This document shows positions 1 to 10,479 of a DNA stretch of 64,000 nucleotides, piece after piece. Every line of letters starts with the position of its first letter. The first letter of the stretch is position 1. The notes beneath the pieces were generated by a model that saw only the letters and a program-made list of their open reading frames with translations, did not search any database and was not told where the DNA came from. Both the position numbers and the translations under genes were made by a program. This DNA comes from Echiichthys vipera (Eukaryota; Chordata; Actinopteri; Perciformes; Trachinidae). The stretch is from positions 1,178,531 to 1,242,530 of the forward strand of contig OY829668.1 in the NCBI GenBank assembly GCA_963691815.1, given 5' to 3'.

Positions 1-415
1 CTTTAGTGTCTAAACTTAACCGTCTCCTTTAGAGACTAAACTTAACCGTCACCTTTAGACTAAACTTAACCGTCTCCTTTAGAGACTAAACTTAACCGTC
101 ACCTTTAGACTAAACTTAACCGTCTCCTTTAGAGACTAAACTTAACCGTCACCTTTAGACTAAACTTAACCGTCTCCTTTAGAGACTAAACTTAACCGTC
201 ACCTTTAGACTAAACTTAACCGTCTCCTTTAGAGACTAAACTTAACCGTCACCTTTAGACTAAACTTAACCGTCTCCTTTAGTGACTAAACTTAACCGTC
301 TCCTTTAGAGACTAAACTTAACCGTCTCCTTTAGTGACTAAACTTAACCGTCTCCTTTAGAGACTAAACTTAACCGTCTCCTTTACACTAAACTTAACCG
401 TCACCTTTAGACTTA
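1..415. repeat. 24+26 bp minisatellite, forward orientation
   Basis: Tandem array starting at or before the window edge. Two monomer types of 24 and 26 bp alternate, both built on TTTAG..ACTAAACTTAACCGTC, and give an exact 50 bp dimer period between about 51 and 300. The order breaks down after 300. The same family occurs at 8281-8325 (forward) and at 9125-9725 and 10216-10415 (reverse). Confidence 0.95.
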
Positions 416-2329
416 ACTTAAACTTCTCTGGACGTCGAACGCCCCGCTGTCAAAAACACGATGGATCGAATTCACTCTGAGCACTCACACGGCGGCCATC
501 TTGAATTTCAAGTGGCCCGCGTACTTTTTTTTACCATCCAACAATTGTTTTACTTCTCTGCTGCACGTCTTGTCTTCTTCTTCACGCTAAGACGAGCCGC
601 TAACGTCTCCTGTTTCCCGTCCCGTCACCTGAGAGCGCTGCAGCAGATGCTAAGTGATTAGCCGCACATTAGCTCTCTAATGCTGCACTTCCTCTTCTAA
701 GCTAGCTCAGTAGTAACTTCTTTAATAATCTAATAATTTCGTCGGTGCACCGTCGAGTCGTCAGTCTTCTGCACGCTAAGACGGGCTGCTAACCTCGCCT
801 GTTTCCGTTCCTTGCACCGTTAACGGCCCTTTTCCTCTCCCGCCACGTAACCTGGCAACGCTGCAGCTAATGCTAAGTGATTAGCCGCACATTAGCTCTC
901 TAATGCTGCACCTCAGCTCTTGGACGTCCAGAAACTCTTTAAATCTGTGCAGCGAAGAGGAGCGGACTTTCCCCCCCCCCTCCCCTCCCCTCCCCTCCCC
1001 TCCCCTCGCCGCCCCTCGCTGCCCCTCGCCATGAGGGCTGGGCTGCCGTGGGCGCCCCGGCGAGCTCCTGCAGCCTCCCTGACTTCACATCTGAAGGAGC
1101 GCTCTGTGAAAACACGGATGGCTCAGTTTCTGCCACGTTCACAATGTGTCTCTCTGGCGCTCGGCCTGTTGCTCAGCACTGAAAGGGACGGGCAGCGCTC
1201 GCCTCCCGCTCTTTGAAAATTAAGCTGCCGTAGCACGCCCACGGGCCCATTGTCCGCCGCGCGGGGAGCCGGGCGCTTGGTATTCCCGGCACACACCGGC
1301 TCCAAACTCTGGCATTAGGAACCCGGCCCACTGCCATTCCAATTCTCTCCCTCGCCTTTCCAACTCAGTCTCGCCCGCGCTCCTCCCCGGCAACCAAACA
1401 CTCGCCTTTCACCGCCTATCAGCGCGGAGGACATCTTGTTCTAGTTATTCTGAGATATGGGCGCGCTCCAGCCTCCTGGGACGCCTCAACTACTGTCCAC
1501 GTGACCCGGAGCGGCAGCAGGGCAAACATCCGGGGGTCACGCCGCCACCGCCACCGCCGCCGCCGCCGCTGCTGCTGAAGAAGGAGAAGAAGGGAAAAAG
1601 GTGTTTTCATGTGTTTTACTTTGCTTCCTCACAATCATCACAGCCGGCGTGGAGGCGTCTCACCTGCTCCCCCATGAACGTCTCCTTTCATACGCGCTGC
1701 AGCTGGTTGGCGTCCGCGCTCCCTCTTGATTAGAGGGCTGCAGAGGAGAGGCCGCTCCGACAGCCCGGTGACCACGCTCACCTCTGACGCTGATTTATCC
1801 CCCCCCCCACCCAGCACTCGTGTCTGCGGCGTCCTGATGGAAGACAGAAGACGTCCGGCACGGATAAAGACGTGGGCGCTGACGTCGTCTTAGGCCATAA
1901 ATATAAAGTTTGTGCTTTATTTTGGTAGGTCACAGGAAGTGAGGGGTAAATCAGAACAATATGAAGCCACAAATGTTATTTAAGGTTATTTTAAAATGTT
2001 AAAATGATTAAAGTGATGAAGTAACGTAAAGAACAAGGGAACAAAGAGATTTATTATGTGCCCTTCAAAATAAAAGTCATCAAGTTCATGTGTAATGTAA
2101 TAAAAATATGAATTATGCAACTTTATTTCTTCTCTTTATGGAAATACAAATACTTATGGAAGGTATTGATTTATTAAAGTGTATTTAAGACACAAATGCA
2201 CTTTAATGTGACTTTATTTAAAGTTTAAAGTTGATAAAAGTCAATTTAACACAAGAGGAAGAAAACAAACGTGCAAAGAATACAATATTTTCTATCAATT
2301 ATCTTTTATTTTATATTTTTATTTAAATA
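416..2329. other. Gene-free stretch, mostly unique
   Basis: No convincing exon on either strand. It holds a diverged duplication (569-915), a C-rich run of CCCCT repeats near 970-1030 that could form a G-quadruplex on the minus strand, and a CCG/CTG tract at 1540-1577. Short open frames here are of random type. Confidence 0.5.
569..915. repeat. Diverged tandem duplication of about 200 bp
   Basis: Two copies (about 569-690 and 771-915) share CACGCTAAGACG and GCTAAGTGATTAGCCGCACA followed by TTAGCTCTCTAATGCTGCAC. The second copy carries an insertion in the middle. Origin unknown. Confidence 0.8.
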
Positions 2330-2725
2330 ATCACTAATCGACTGGGACTAAAGATGATGTTTCTTGAAATATATGATTAATTTAAATTATTTTAAACACT
2401 TATAAAGAACATAGAGTCACATTTAAATCTATTTAATTACATTTTAATGATTTATTTATTAAATAATCAGTAATTAAATGAAGCTGAACCTGATTTTTCT
2501 TTAGATATTTGATTAATTTAAATTATTTTAAACACTAATAATGAACATAAAGTTATATTTTAAGCTATTTAATTACATTTTAATGATTTATTTATTAAAT
2601 AATCCGCAATTAAATGAAGCTGAAGATGACGTTTCTTTAGATATTTGATTAATTTAAATTATTTTTAACACTTATAAAGAACATAAAGTTACATTTTAAT
2701 CTATTTAATTCATTTTTAACAGGTT
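2330..2725. repeat. AT-rich tandem repeat, about 135 bp unit
   Basis: Three head-to-tail copies. Landmarks such as GATATTTGATTAATTTAAAT recur at about 2503 and 2638, with a more diverged copy at about 2367, and each is followed by CATTTTAATGATTTATTTATT. No coding potential. Confidence 0.85.
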
Positions 2726-3120
2726 GTTTATTCATTTATTTATTTTTCTTGATGCAGTGTCGTTTATCGTGACGCCGCTTTAACCCAAACTTCCTGGCGG
2801 CAGCGATGACATCACTTCCTTTTACTGAATCACGTTTGTGAATGAATCCTTGTCCCGCTGCCTCTGCTGACCTCCGCCCGGGGGACACGGCGCCCTGACG
2901 GACAGCCCCCCGTGAGTGATGGACGGAGACACTGCCTCAGTGTGTTCGGACCACAGACGCTCTGTTCGGGCGCTGTGGGGGGGCCTCCGGGGCCCCCGGG
3001 GCCCCCCGCAACAAATCTCCCAATTGTGCTGAGCAGAAACACGCCACACGATGGTTATCAGAGCGCCTTTAAAGTAAATATACAGCGCCGTATATCACCG
3101 CACGGGTTCACCGCACTCAC

Positions 3121-3122
<2 letters not shown>
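2726..3122. other. Unique intergenic stretch
   Basis: Mixed-composition sequence with a GGGGCCCCC-rich patch near 2980-3010. I see no exon, promoter or repeat that I can support. Confidence 0.4.
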
Positions 3123-3191
<69 letters not shown>

Positions 3192-3345
3192 GTGTGTGCG
3201 TGTGTGTGTGCGTGTGTGTGTGTGTGTCTGCCAGTATTTGTTCAGATCTCGGGGGATGAACGCAAGCGGCGAGTGATGTCATTCACCGAGCGCCGTTTCA
3301 CATTCAGCAGCAAGCTCAGTTAATAGCTGCCTTCTTGAACTGCTG

Positions 3346-3412
<67 letters not shown>
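3123..3412. repeat. Two GT microsatellites
   Basis: GT tracts at about 3123-3228, with interspersed GTGTGC variants, and at 3347-3411, separated by about 120 bp of unique sequence. Confidence 0.97.
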
Positions 3413-3414
<2 letters not shown>

Positions 3415-3460
3415 ATAAACTTAACCGTCACCTCTTGTTGTCTAAAGTTAACTTAACTTT

Positions 3461-4925
3461 ATGGTTGTTTTGTGTCTCTTTGTGGTTGTTTTGTGTCTCT
3501 TTGTGGTTGTTTTGTGTCTCTTTGTGGTTGTTTTGTGTCTCTTTGTGGTTGTTTTGTATCTCTGTGGTTGTTTTGTGTCTCATTGTGGTTGTTTTGTGTC
3601 TCTTTGTAGTTGTTTTGTGTCTTTTTGTAGTTGTTTTGTGTCTCTTTGTGGTTGTTTTGTGTGTCTTTGTGGTTGTTTTGTGTCTTTTTGTAGTTGTTTT
3701 GTGTCTCTTTGTGGTTGTTTTGTGTCTCTTTGTAGTTGTTTTGTGTCTCTTTGTAGTTGTTTTGTGTCTCTTTGTGGTAGTTTTGTGTCTCTTTGTGGTT
3801 GTTTTGTGTCTCTTTGTAGTTGTTTTGTGTCTCTTTGTGGTTGTTTTGTGTCTCTTTGTAGTTGTTTTGTGTCTCTTTGTAGTTGTTTTGTGTCTCTTTG
3901 TAGTTGTTTTGTGTCTCTTTGTGGTTGTTTTGTGTCTCTTTGTGGTTGTTTTGTGTCTCTTTGTGGTTGTTTTGTGTCTCTTTGTAGTTGTTTTGTGTCT
4001 CTTTGTGGTTGTTTTGTGTCTCTTTGTGGTTGTTTTGTATCTCTGTGGTTGTTTTGTGTCTCATTGTGGTTGTTTTGTGTCTCTTTGTAGTTGTTTTGTG
4101 TCTTTTTGTAGTTGTTTTGTGTCTCTTTGTGGTTGTTTTGTGTGTCTTTGTGGTTGTTTTGTGTCTTTTTGTAGTTGTTTTGTGTCTCTTTGTGGTTGTT
4201 TTGTGTCTCTTTGTAGTTGTTTTGTGTCTCTTTGTGGTTGTTTTGTGTCTCTTTGTGGTTGTTTTGTGTCTCTTTGTGGTTGTTTTGTGTCTCTTTGTGG
4301 TTGTTTTGTATCTCTGTGGTTGTTTTGTGTCTCATTGTGGTTGTTTTGTGTCTCTTTGTAGTTGTTTTGTGTCTTTTTGTAGTTGTTTTGTGTCTCTTTG
4401 TGGTTGTTTTGTGTGTCTTTGTGGTTGTTTTGTGTCTTTTTGTAGTTGTTTTGTGTCTCTTTGTGGTTGTTTTGTGTCTCTTTGTAGTTGTTTTGTGTCT
4501 CTTTGTAGTTGTTTTGTGTCTCTTTGTGGTAGTTTTGTGTCTCTTTGTGGTTGTTTTGTGTCTCTTTGTAGTTGTTTTGTGTCTCTTTGTGGTTGTTTTG
4601 TGTCTCTTTGTAGTTGTTTTGTGTCTCTTTGTAGTTGTTTTGTGTCTCTTTGTAGTTGTTTTGTGTCTCTTTGTGGTTGTTTTGTGTCTCTTTGTGGTTG
4701 TTTTGTGTCTCTTTGTGGTTGTTTTGTGTCTCTTTGTAGTTGTTTTGTGCATCTTTGTGGTTGTTTGTGTCTCTTTGTGGTTGTTTTGTATCTCTTTGTG
4801 GTTGTTTTGTGTCTCTTTGTGGTTGTTTTGTGTCTCTTTGTAGTTGTTTAGTGTCTCTTTGTGGTTGTTTTGTGTCTCTTTGTGGTTGTTTTGTGTCTCT
4901 TTGTAGTTGTTTAGTGTCTTGTTTC
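3461..4925 (+). repeat. 21 bp minisatellite (TTTGTGTCTCTTTGTGGTTGT)
   Basis: About 70 copies of a 21 bp unit with recurrent variants (TGTAGTTG for TGTGGTTG, TTTTT for TCTTT). A shortened unit, TTTTGTATCTCTGTGG, recurs at about 3555, 4036 and 4307, so blocks of about 480 and 270 bp were duplicated as higher-order units. The unit length is a multiple of three and carries almost no stops, so every frame is open as a 7-residue repeat; these are not genes. A second array of the same unit lies at 37160-37845. Confidence 0.95.
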
Positions 4926-4949
4926 GTAGTTTGTTGTGTTTTAAATTAA

Positions 4950-5640
4950 ATATTGGTGCAAATTGAGTTTAAATGGATCAAACTGAACTGAAAGTGCAGT
5001 TATGAAGTCCTCAGACTCCCACGCATACCCTGAACTAAACCGTATCACATAATCAGCGCGTATTTTCAGACTGTGGTGTTTTCTTTTTCTGACTTCAGTC
5101 AAAGATCAGATGTTTCTCTCCGCATCAGCAGGACGACGTTAAACGCAGAGGAACCTTGAGTCTGAGGGGACGGACTCCTCCTGCACCTGTTGTTGTCGTG
5201 ACACATGAATGTTATCCTCCTCTGTAGCGGAGTCAGCAGAGCCGCCCTCTGAACGTCCTGGAACAACACCCGGGCTCATAAATCTCTCCGCTCCTCCAGC
5301 TCAGGGCGCTGAGACGAGCCGTTCACCACATAATCCCCCGAGTGTGCGGTTATGAGGAGAAGAAGTCAACGCCAAATCCACCTTAAGACCATAATGGCGT
5401 TTTGTCCCCCTGCACAAATTCATCTAAGCCTCTTAATTATACGAGTCGTTCAACCTTTTGGCGAGCGCCTTCTTAACCGATGAAGTCACTCATACCAGGA
5501 GATTAGCCGACTGGGAGGCCCCCGCTCGCCGCTGACCCCACGGAGCGAGGCAGGTGAGGCGAGCTGAGGCGCCCAAACGCCCTCGTGGGCCGCAAGATAA
5601 GCCGCTAACAAGTTAATTGTGGTAAAAACGGGTGATTAGG
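4950..5640. other. Unique non-repetitive island
   Basis: Balanced composition and no tandem structure, between two minisatellites. It contains TAATTA/TTAATTATACGA-type AT cores at about 5433 and 5610. No exon is supported. It is a candidate for non-coding conservation only because it has stayed free of repeats. Confidence 0.3.
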
Positions 5641-5889
5641 AATGCAGGAAGTACACCGTGTGCAGAGTAACGTCCCCCCACCAACGCGGTCTGACAGGTT
5701 GGCGTGGAGGAGGACTGACGAGAAACAAGCGGACACGGGGAGGACGGCGGCGGCGGCGGTGGCGGTGGGTGGGCCGGAGGACTCACCTGCAACTCTTCAG
5801 AAGCAGAGGTCACTGAGTGTGTTTACAGTCTCGGAGGGTTGTTTGCACGACTCTGCAGCAAAATGGACTTTAGAAGTGTAAAGGTGTGG

Positions 5890-5945
5890 AGGACAGGACC
5901 CCGACCCCTGACCCCCGACCCCTGACCCCCGACCCCTGACCCCCC
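5890..5945. repeat. 14 bp tandem repeat (GACCCCTGACCCCC)
   Basis: About four copies of GACCCCTGACCCCC in a strongly C-rich run. Confidence 0.85.
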
Positions 5946-6057
5946 AGTGAACCCCGAACCACACCCTGACTCCAGGTCTTGTCCTAGCTGCAGGTGATAC
6001 TGGACACAGATGCTGCAGAAAAAAGGACTTCTCAGCAAAATAAATAAAGATACAGAG

Positions 6058-6840
6058 CGAGTCAAGTCCAGGTCCAGTCAGGTCCAGGTCAAGACCGAGT
6101 CCAGGTCAAGACCGAATCCAGGTCAAGACCGAGTCCAGGTCAAGACCGAGTCCAAAGGGAGTCTAGACCAAAACCAAAGACAGTCAAAACCAAGTCAAGA
6201 CTAATTTCAAGTCCAATTTCAAAGGTCGTCGAGACCGAGTCAAGACCAGGACCAAAGGCAGTCAAGACCAAGTCAAGACCAAGTCCAGTCCAAGTCAAGT
6301 CCAAGTAAAGACCAAGTCAAGACCGAGTCCAAAGGTCACCAAGTCCAAGTCAAGAGCAAGTCAAGACCAAGTCCAGTCCAAGTCAAGTCCAAGTCAAGAC
6401 CGAGTCAAGACCGAGTCCAAAGGTCACCAAGTCCAAGTCAAGACCAAGTCCAAAGGCAGTCAAGTCCAAGTCAAGACCGAGTCCAAAGGCAGTTGAGTTC
6501 AAGTCAAGTCCAAGTCCAGACTGGGTCCAAAGGTCACCAAGTCCAAGTCAAGACCAAGTCAAGACTGAGTCCAAGGGCAGTCAAGTCCAAGTCAAGAGCA
6601 AGTCAAGACCAAGTCCAGTCCAAGTCCAGTCCAAGTCAAGTCCAAGTCAAGACCGAGTCAAGACCGAGTCCAAAGGCAGTCAAGTCCAAGTCAAGACCAA
6701 GTCCAGACTGGGTCCAAAGGTCATCAAGTCCCAGTCAAGTCCCAGTCGAGTCCAGGTCAGGACCGGGTCAAGACCAAGTCCAGTCCAAGTCAAGTCCGAG
6801 TCCAGACCAGGTCCAGACCAGGTCAGGACCGGGTCAGACT
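6058..6840 (+). repeat. Complex minisatellite (CAAGTCCAAGTCAAGACCGAG)
   Basis: About 780 bp built from 6 and 12 bp words, chiefly GTCCAA, GTCAAGACC and GAGTCCAAAGG, in irregular higher-order blocks. Serine/lysine-rich open frames across it are repeat artefacts. Confidence 0.93.
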
Positions 6841-6849
6841 CCCTTTTTA

Positions 6850-8280
6850 CTTCACTTCCCTTTTTTCTTCCAGGTCTCGAGTTTTTGATCCAATCTTTGC
6901 AGAATGTGAAAAACTTTCGAGGAGAGATTTATGAGACTTCAGTCCGAGCCCTGATCAGGATCTCGTTGCCTCCAGTCCTCTAGAAAAGACAACAACAGCT
7001 CAGTGTGCACACCCCCGTCCCCCCTCCCCCACCCCCGCCTCCCTCGCCTCCCCCCTTTTTCCTGCAACGCCAATTCATCAGTCCGGGCCTGACACAAGTA
7101 CTGCAGCCCCCTTAATGTCAAGGCAATCAGGGACTCAATCAGAGCCGCGGAGCACAGTGGGAACCACACTCCCAACACATGTGCGCAGGAGTACCCCGAG
7201 GGCCCCAAATCTGCAGAACTAATGAGAGGGACTATGTGTGCCCCACAAGTATGCGCCCTAGAGAGCCTGAGCAGGGACCCAGCACCCTGAGAGAGAGAGA
7301 GGGGGGGGGGGGGATCAGCCAAAACGGCGCTCCTGTAATGAAGCTTTAACCCTTTATTCAGACGGCTTAGCCTCCCAACAAGACCGGACCTGCCCGCGCT
7401 GCACAACGCGCAACCTCTGGGTCCTGCAGGGGGGAACCGCGGGCGCCTCGCGGAGACACGTGGCCTGATTCAGATAATGGACTCGCCCGTGTGCGTGTGT
7501 GTGTGTGTGTTTTTAAGAGGAACGTTTCAAAGTGAGGACAAAGACTAATTGGGGAGTTACCAAGGAACGCAAACCGTCCCCCTCGTTGTGCTCGCCACGT
7601 CCTACTTTTCTCAAACATGTGGAAACAAACACGCGAATGAAGAAGCTGCTTGTTTGTCAGAGTCCGTGGTCGCGGCTCGGTGACGTCCCAGGGCGCGGCG
7701 TGTTTTCTTCCCCGAGTCATCAGCCCGATTCTTGATGCTCTGATGCTTTTGGTTCGCCTCCGCCTGACCTAGAAACGGGGATAAGCATCAGGCTTAATGA
7801 GGTGCTGATCACCGTAGGGGGGGCGCCGTGTCCTGACCGCTGAAAACGGCGCCTTGTCCCCTCCGTTAGATCCGACCCCGACCTCATGAATAGTCATCAG
7901 GCCTGCACGTCATTCTCATGGACCCTCGGTGGGGTATGAATATTCTAATGAGTCTCCTCCTCATGAATATTCATGGCAGGAGGACGCTTGTCACGGCGGC
8001 GGCGCACCGTGCGGGTCAGTCGGGCGCGGTGATCCAGCAGCGGCTCCGGCTTAACCAACCATCTGGAGCGTTTAGGGAGCACAATGTGCCACGCCCCCCC
8101 GTTTAACCCCCCCCCCCCCAAAACATACAGTACAGGACGGGTGACATCATCTCTACGCCCCCTGAGAGGACGCCGTCAACAAACGCCATGTTCAACTCAT
8201 TAACCCGAGGAGAAGACGTGACGGACAAAAGGTTCAGTTCGGACAGGAAGTAGTATTTTGAAAGGGTTTTACGTCAGAAG
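6850..8280. other. Unique island with possible regulatory element
   Basis: No exon detected. Includes a G run near 7300-7312, a short GT run near 7492-7510 and a C run near 8107. The block at 7740-7980 carries several ATGAATA/TAATGAG homeodomain or POU-type words and a perfect 14 bp palindrome (separate entry). Confidence 0.4.
7885..7975. promoter_or_regulatory. Cluster of POU/homeodomain-like sites
   Basis: CATGAATAGTCATC, TATGAATATTCTAATGAG and the perfect palindrome CATGAATATTCATG (7962-7975) fall within about 90 bp. Palindromic ATGAATATTCAT resembles a dimeric POU-factor site. Enhancer function is inferred from motif density only. Confidence 0.3.
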
Positions 8281-8325
8281 AACTAAACTTAACCATCCCC
8301 TTTAGACTAAACTTAACCGTCACCT

Positions 8326-8872
8326 TGACCCCAAGGTCTCACGTCCACGCCCCTCAGGTCCACGCCCCTCAGATCCACGCCCCTCAGGTCCACGTCCCTC
8401 AGGTCCACGCCCCTCACGTCCACGCCCCTCAGGTCCACGCCCCTCAGGTCAACGTCCACGCCCCTCAGGTCCACGCCCCTCAGGTCAACGTCCACGCCCC
8501 TCAGGTCCACGCCCCTCAGGTCCACGCCCCTCACGTCCACGCCCCTCAGGTCCACGCCCCTCACGTCCACGTCCCTCACATCCACGCCCCTCAGGTCCAC
8601 GCCCCTCAGGTCCACGTCCACGCCCCTCACGTCCACGTCCCTCACGTCCACGCCCCTGATTTCCGTGCCCCTCACGTCCACGCCCCTCAGGTCCACGCCC
8701 CTCAGGTCCACGCCCCTCACGTCCACGTCCCTCACGTCCACGCCCCTGATTTCCGTGCCCCTCACATCCACGCCCCTCAGGTCCACGCCCCTCAGGTCCA
8801 CGCCCCTCAGGTCCACGCCCCTCAGGTCCACGCCCTTCAGGTCCACGCCCCTCAGGTCCACGCCACGCTCCT
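8326..8872 (+). repeat. 15 bp minisatellite (GTCCACGCCCCTCAG)
   Basis: About 36 copies, with variants CACGTCC, CAGATCC and CTGATTTCCGTG. It translates as a five-residue repeat (HAPQV on plus, RGVDL on minus) because 15 is divisible by three. It directly follows a short piece of the 24/26 bp family at 8281-8325. Confidence 0.95.
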
Positions 8873-9124
8873 GCAGAGTTCCTCTCGTCTGGAGTGTGCA
8901 GCGTGTTTCTGTTGTTGTGTCAGAGGAAGAATGTGGAATCAGCCTCAGTGGAAAAACCCAAATACTTGGTTTGGTTTTAACGACGAAAACAACTTAAAGC
9001 CGCAGAGGAAAACAACTTAAAGCCGCAGTGGAAAATAACTTAAAGCGTAAACAATTAGTGTAAGAACGTGTTTGTGTTTCCACTCAGAGGAAACAAAAGA
9101 AGCAGCTTTAAAGTTCTGAGGTTC

Positions 9125-9725
9125 AGACGGCGAAAAGAGACCGTTAAGTTTAGACCACTGAAGGTGAGGATTAAGTTTAGTCTCTAAAATTGACAGTTAA
9201 GTGTAGCCCTTAAAGGAGACGGTTAAGTGTAGCCCCTAAAGGAGACGGTTAAGTTTAGACTCTAAAGGAGACGGTTAAGTTTAGACTCTAAAGGAGAGGG
9301 TTAAGTGTAGTCTAAAGGTGACTGTTAAGTTTAGTCACTAAAGGAGACGGTTAAGTTTAGACTCTAAAGGAGACGGTTAAGTTTAGTCTCTAAAGGAGAC
9401 GGTTAAGTTTAGTCTCTAAAGGTGACGGTTAAGTTTAGTCTCTAAAGGAGACGGTTAAGTTTAGTCTCTAAAGGTGACGGTTAAGTTTAGTCTCTAAAGG
9501 AGACGGTTAAGTTTAGTCTCTAAAGGTGACGGTTAAGTTTAGGCTAAAGGAGACGGTTAAGTTTAGTCACTAGAGGAGACGGTTAAGTTTAGTCACTAAA
9601 GGAGAGGGTTAAGTGTAGTCTAAAGGTGAATGTTAAGTGTAGCCCCTAAAGGTGACGGTTAAGTGTAGTCTAAAGGTGACTGTTAAGTGTAGTCTAAAGG
9701 TGACTGTTAAGTGTAACCCCTAAAG
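9125..9725 (-). repeat. 24/26 bp minisatellite, reverse orientation
   Basis: Reverse complement of the array at 1-415: repeated GACGGTTAAGTTTAGTCTCTAAAGGA with variants (GTGTAGCCCCTAAAGG, shortened TTTAGTCTAAAGGTGA). About 24 copies. Confidence 0.95.
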
Positions 9726-10215
9726 TCCTGGCTCAGATAAAAGAGGTTTGTCTCCTGACTATCGACACATTTGAAACCTGACGAATAAAGAGTCTCTAAA
9801 GTTTTTATATTTCACCCTGAACGATGGATCCAACAGTCGCTGAGATGTTTTAATGTTTTTAATTCAAACCTCAAATTCAAACCTCGTGGAGGGGGGGGGG
9901 GGTTCAGTCTGGACCGCAGTGGTCACCCCAACCACTCTGATCCCAACGCCACCACTTCAAACATACATGGAAACACAGCGTCTGATGCATCTCCACATTT
10001 ACTTTACACAACAAAATCAAAACAGACCTGCGTGCACTTAACCATTCAAGCGTCTCAACACACACGCGCATTCAAGCGTTTCAAAAACAAGAAACCAAAA
10101 CCCAAACGAAACTCACTCAAACCCAAACTCGAGGTCATGGAGGCGATGACTATTCATTCAGTGTCACCAAGTAAACGGGTTTCACCTTTGTTTGGACCTT
10201 TAAATGCACATGTGT
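9726..10215. other. Unique spacer
   Basis: No gene supported. A G run lies at about 9892-9901 and the rest is ordinary sequence between two arrays of the same minisatellite family. Confidence 0.4.
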
Positions 10216-10415
10216 CCATTTAAGACGGTTAAGTTCAGACCACTAAAGGAGACGGTTAAGTTTAGTCACTAAAGGAGACGGTTAAGTTTAGTCACTAAAG
10301 GGGACGGTTAAGTTTAGACATTAAAGGAGATGGTTAAGTTTAGACGACTAAAGGAGATGGTTAAGTTCAGACGACTAAAGGAGACGGTTAAGTTTAGACG
10401 ACTAAAGGAGACCAC
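10216..10415 (-). repeat. 24/26 bp minisatellite, reverse orientation, short array
   Basis: About eight copies of GACGGTTAAGTTTAGTCACTAAAGGA-type monomers, including variants with GACGACTAAAGGAGA. Same family as 9125-9725. Confidence 0.93.
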
Positions 10416-10479
10416 TGTGTGTCTGTGGGCCTCCTGTAACACGTCCTAAAGTGATGCGTTGTCTCTGTTATCTCCATTA

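Noticed and set aside
1..415. Telomeric repeat
   Set aside because: The unit is 24/26 bp and lacks TTAGGG/CCCTAA runs.
3348..4851. Long Val/Leu/Cys-rich or Lys/Thr-rich open frames
   Set aside because: They are direct translations of the 21 bp repeat, which lacks stops in every frame; no start context, splice sites or non-repeat protein.
8313..9020. Pentapeptide-repeat protein (RGVDL / HAPQV)
   Set aside because: Produced by the 15 bp minisatellite. The real pentapeptide-repeat family has the A(D/N)LXX pattern in a folded context, not seen here.
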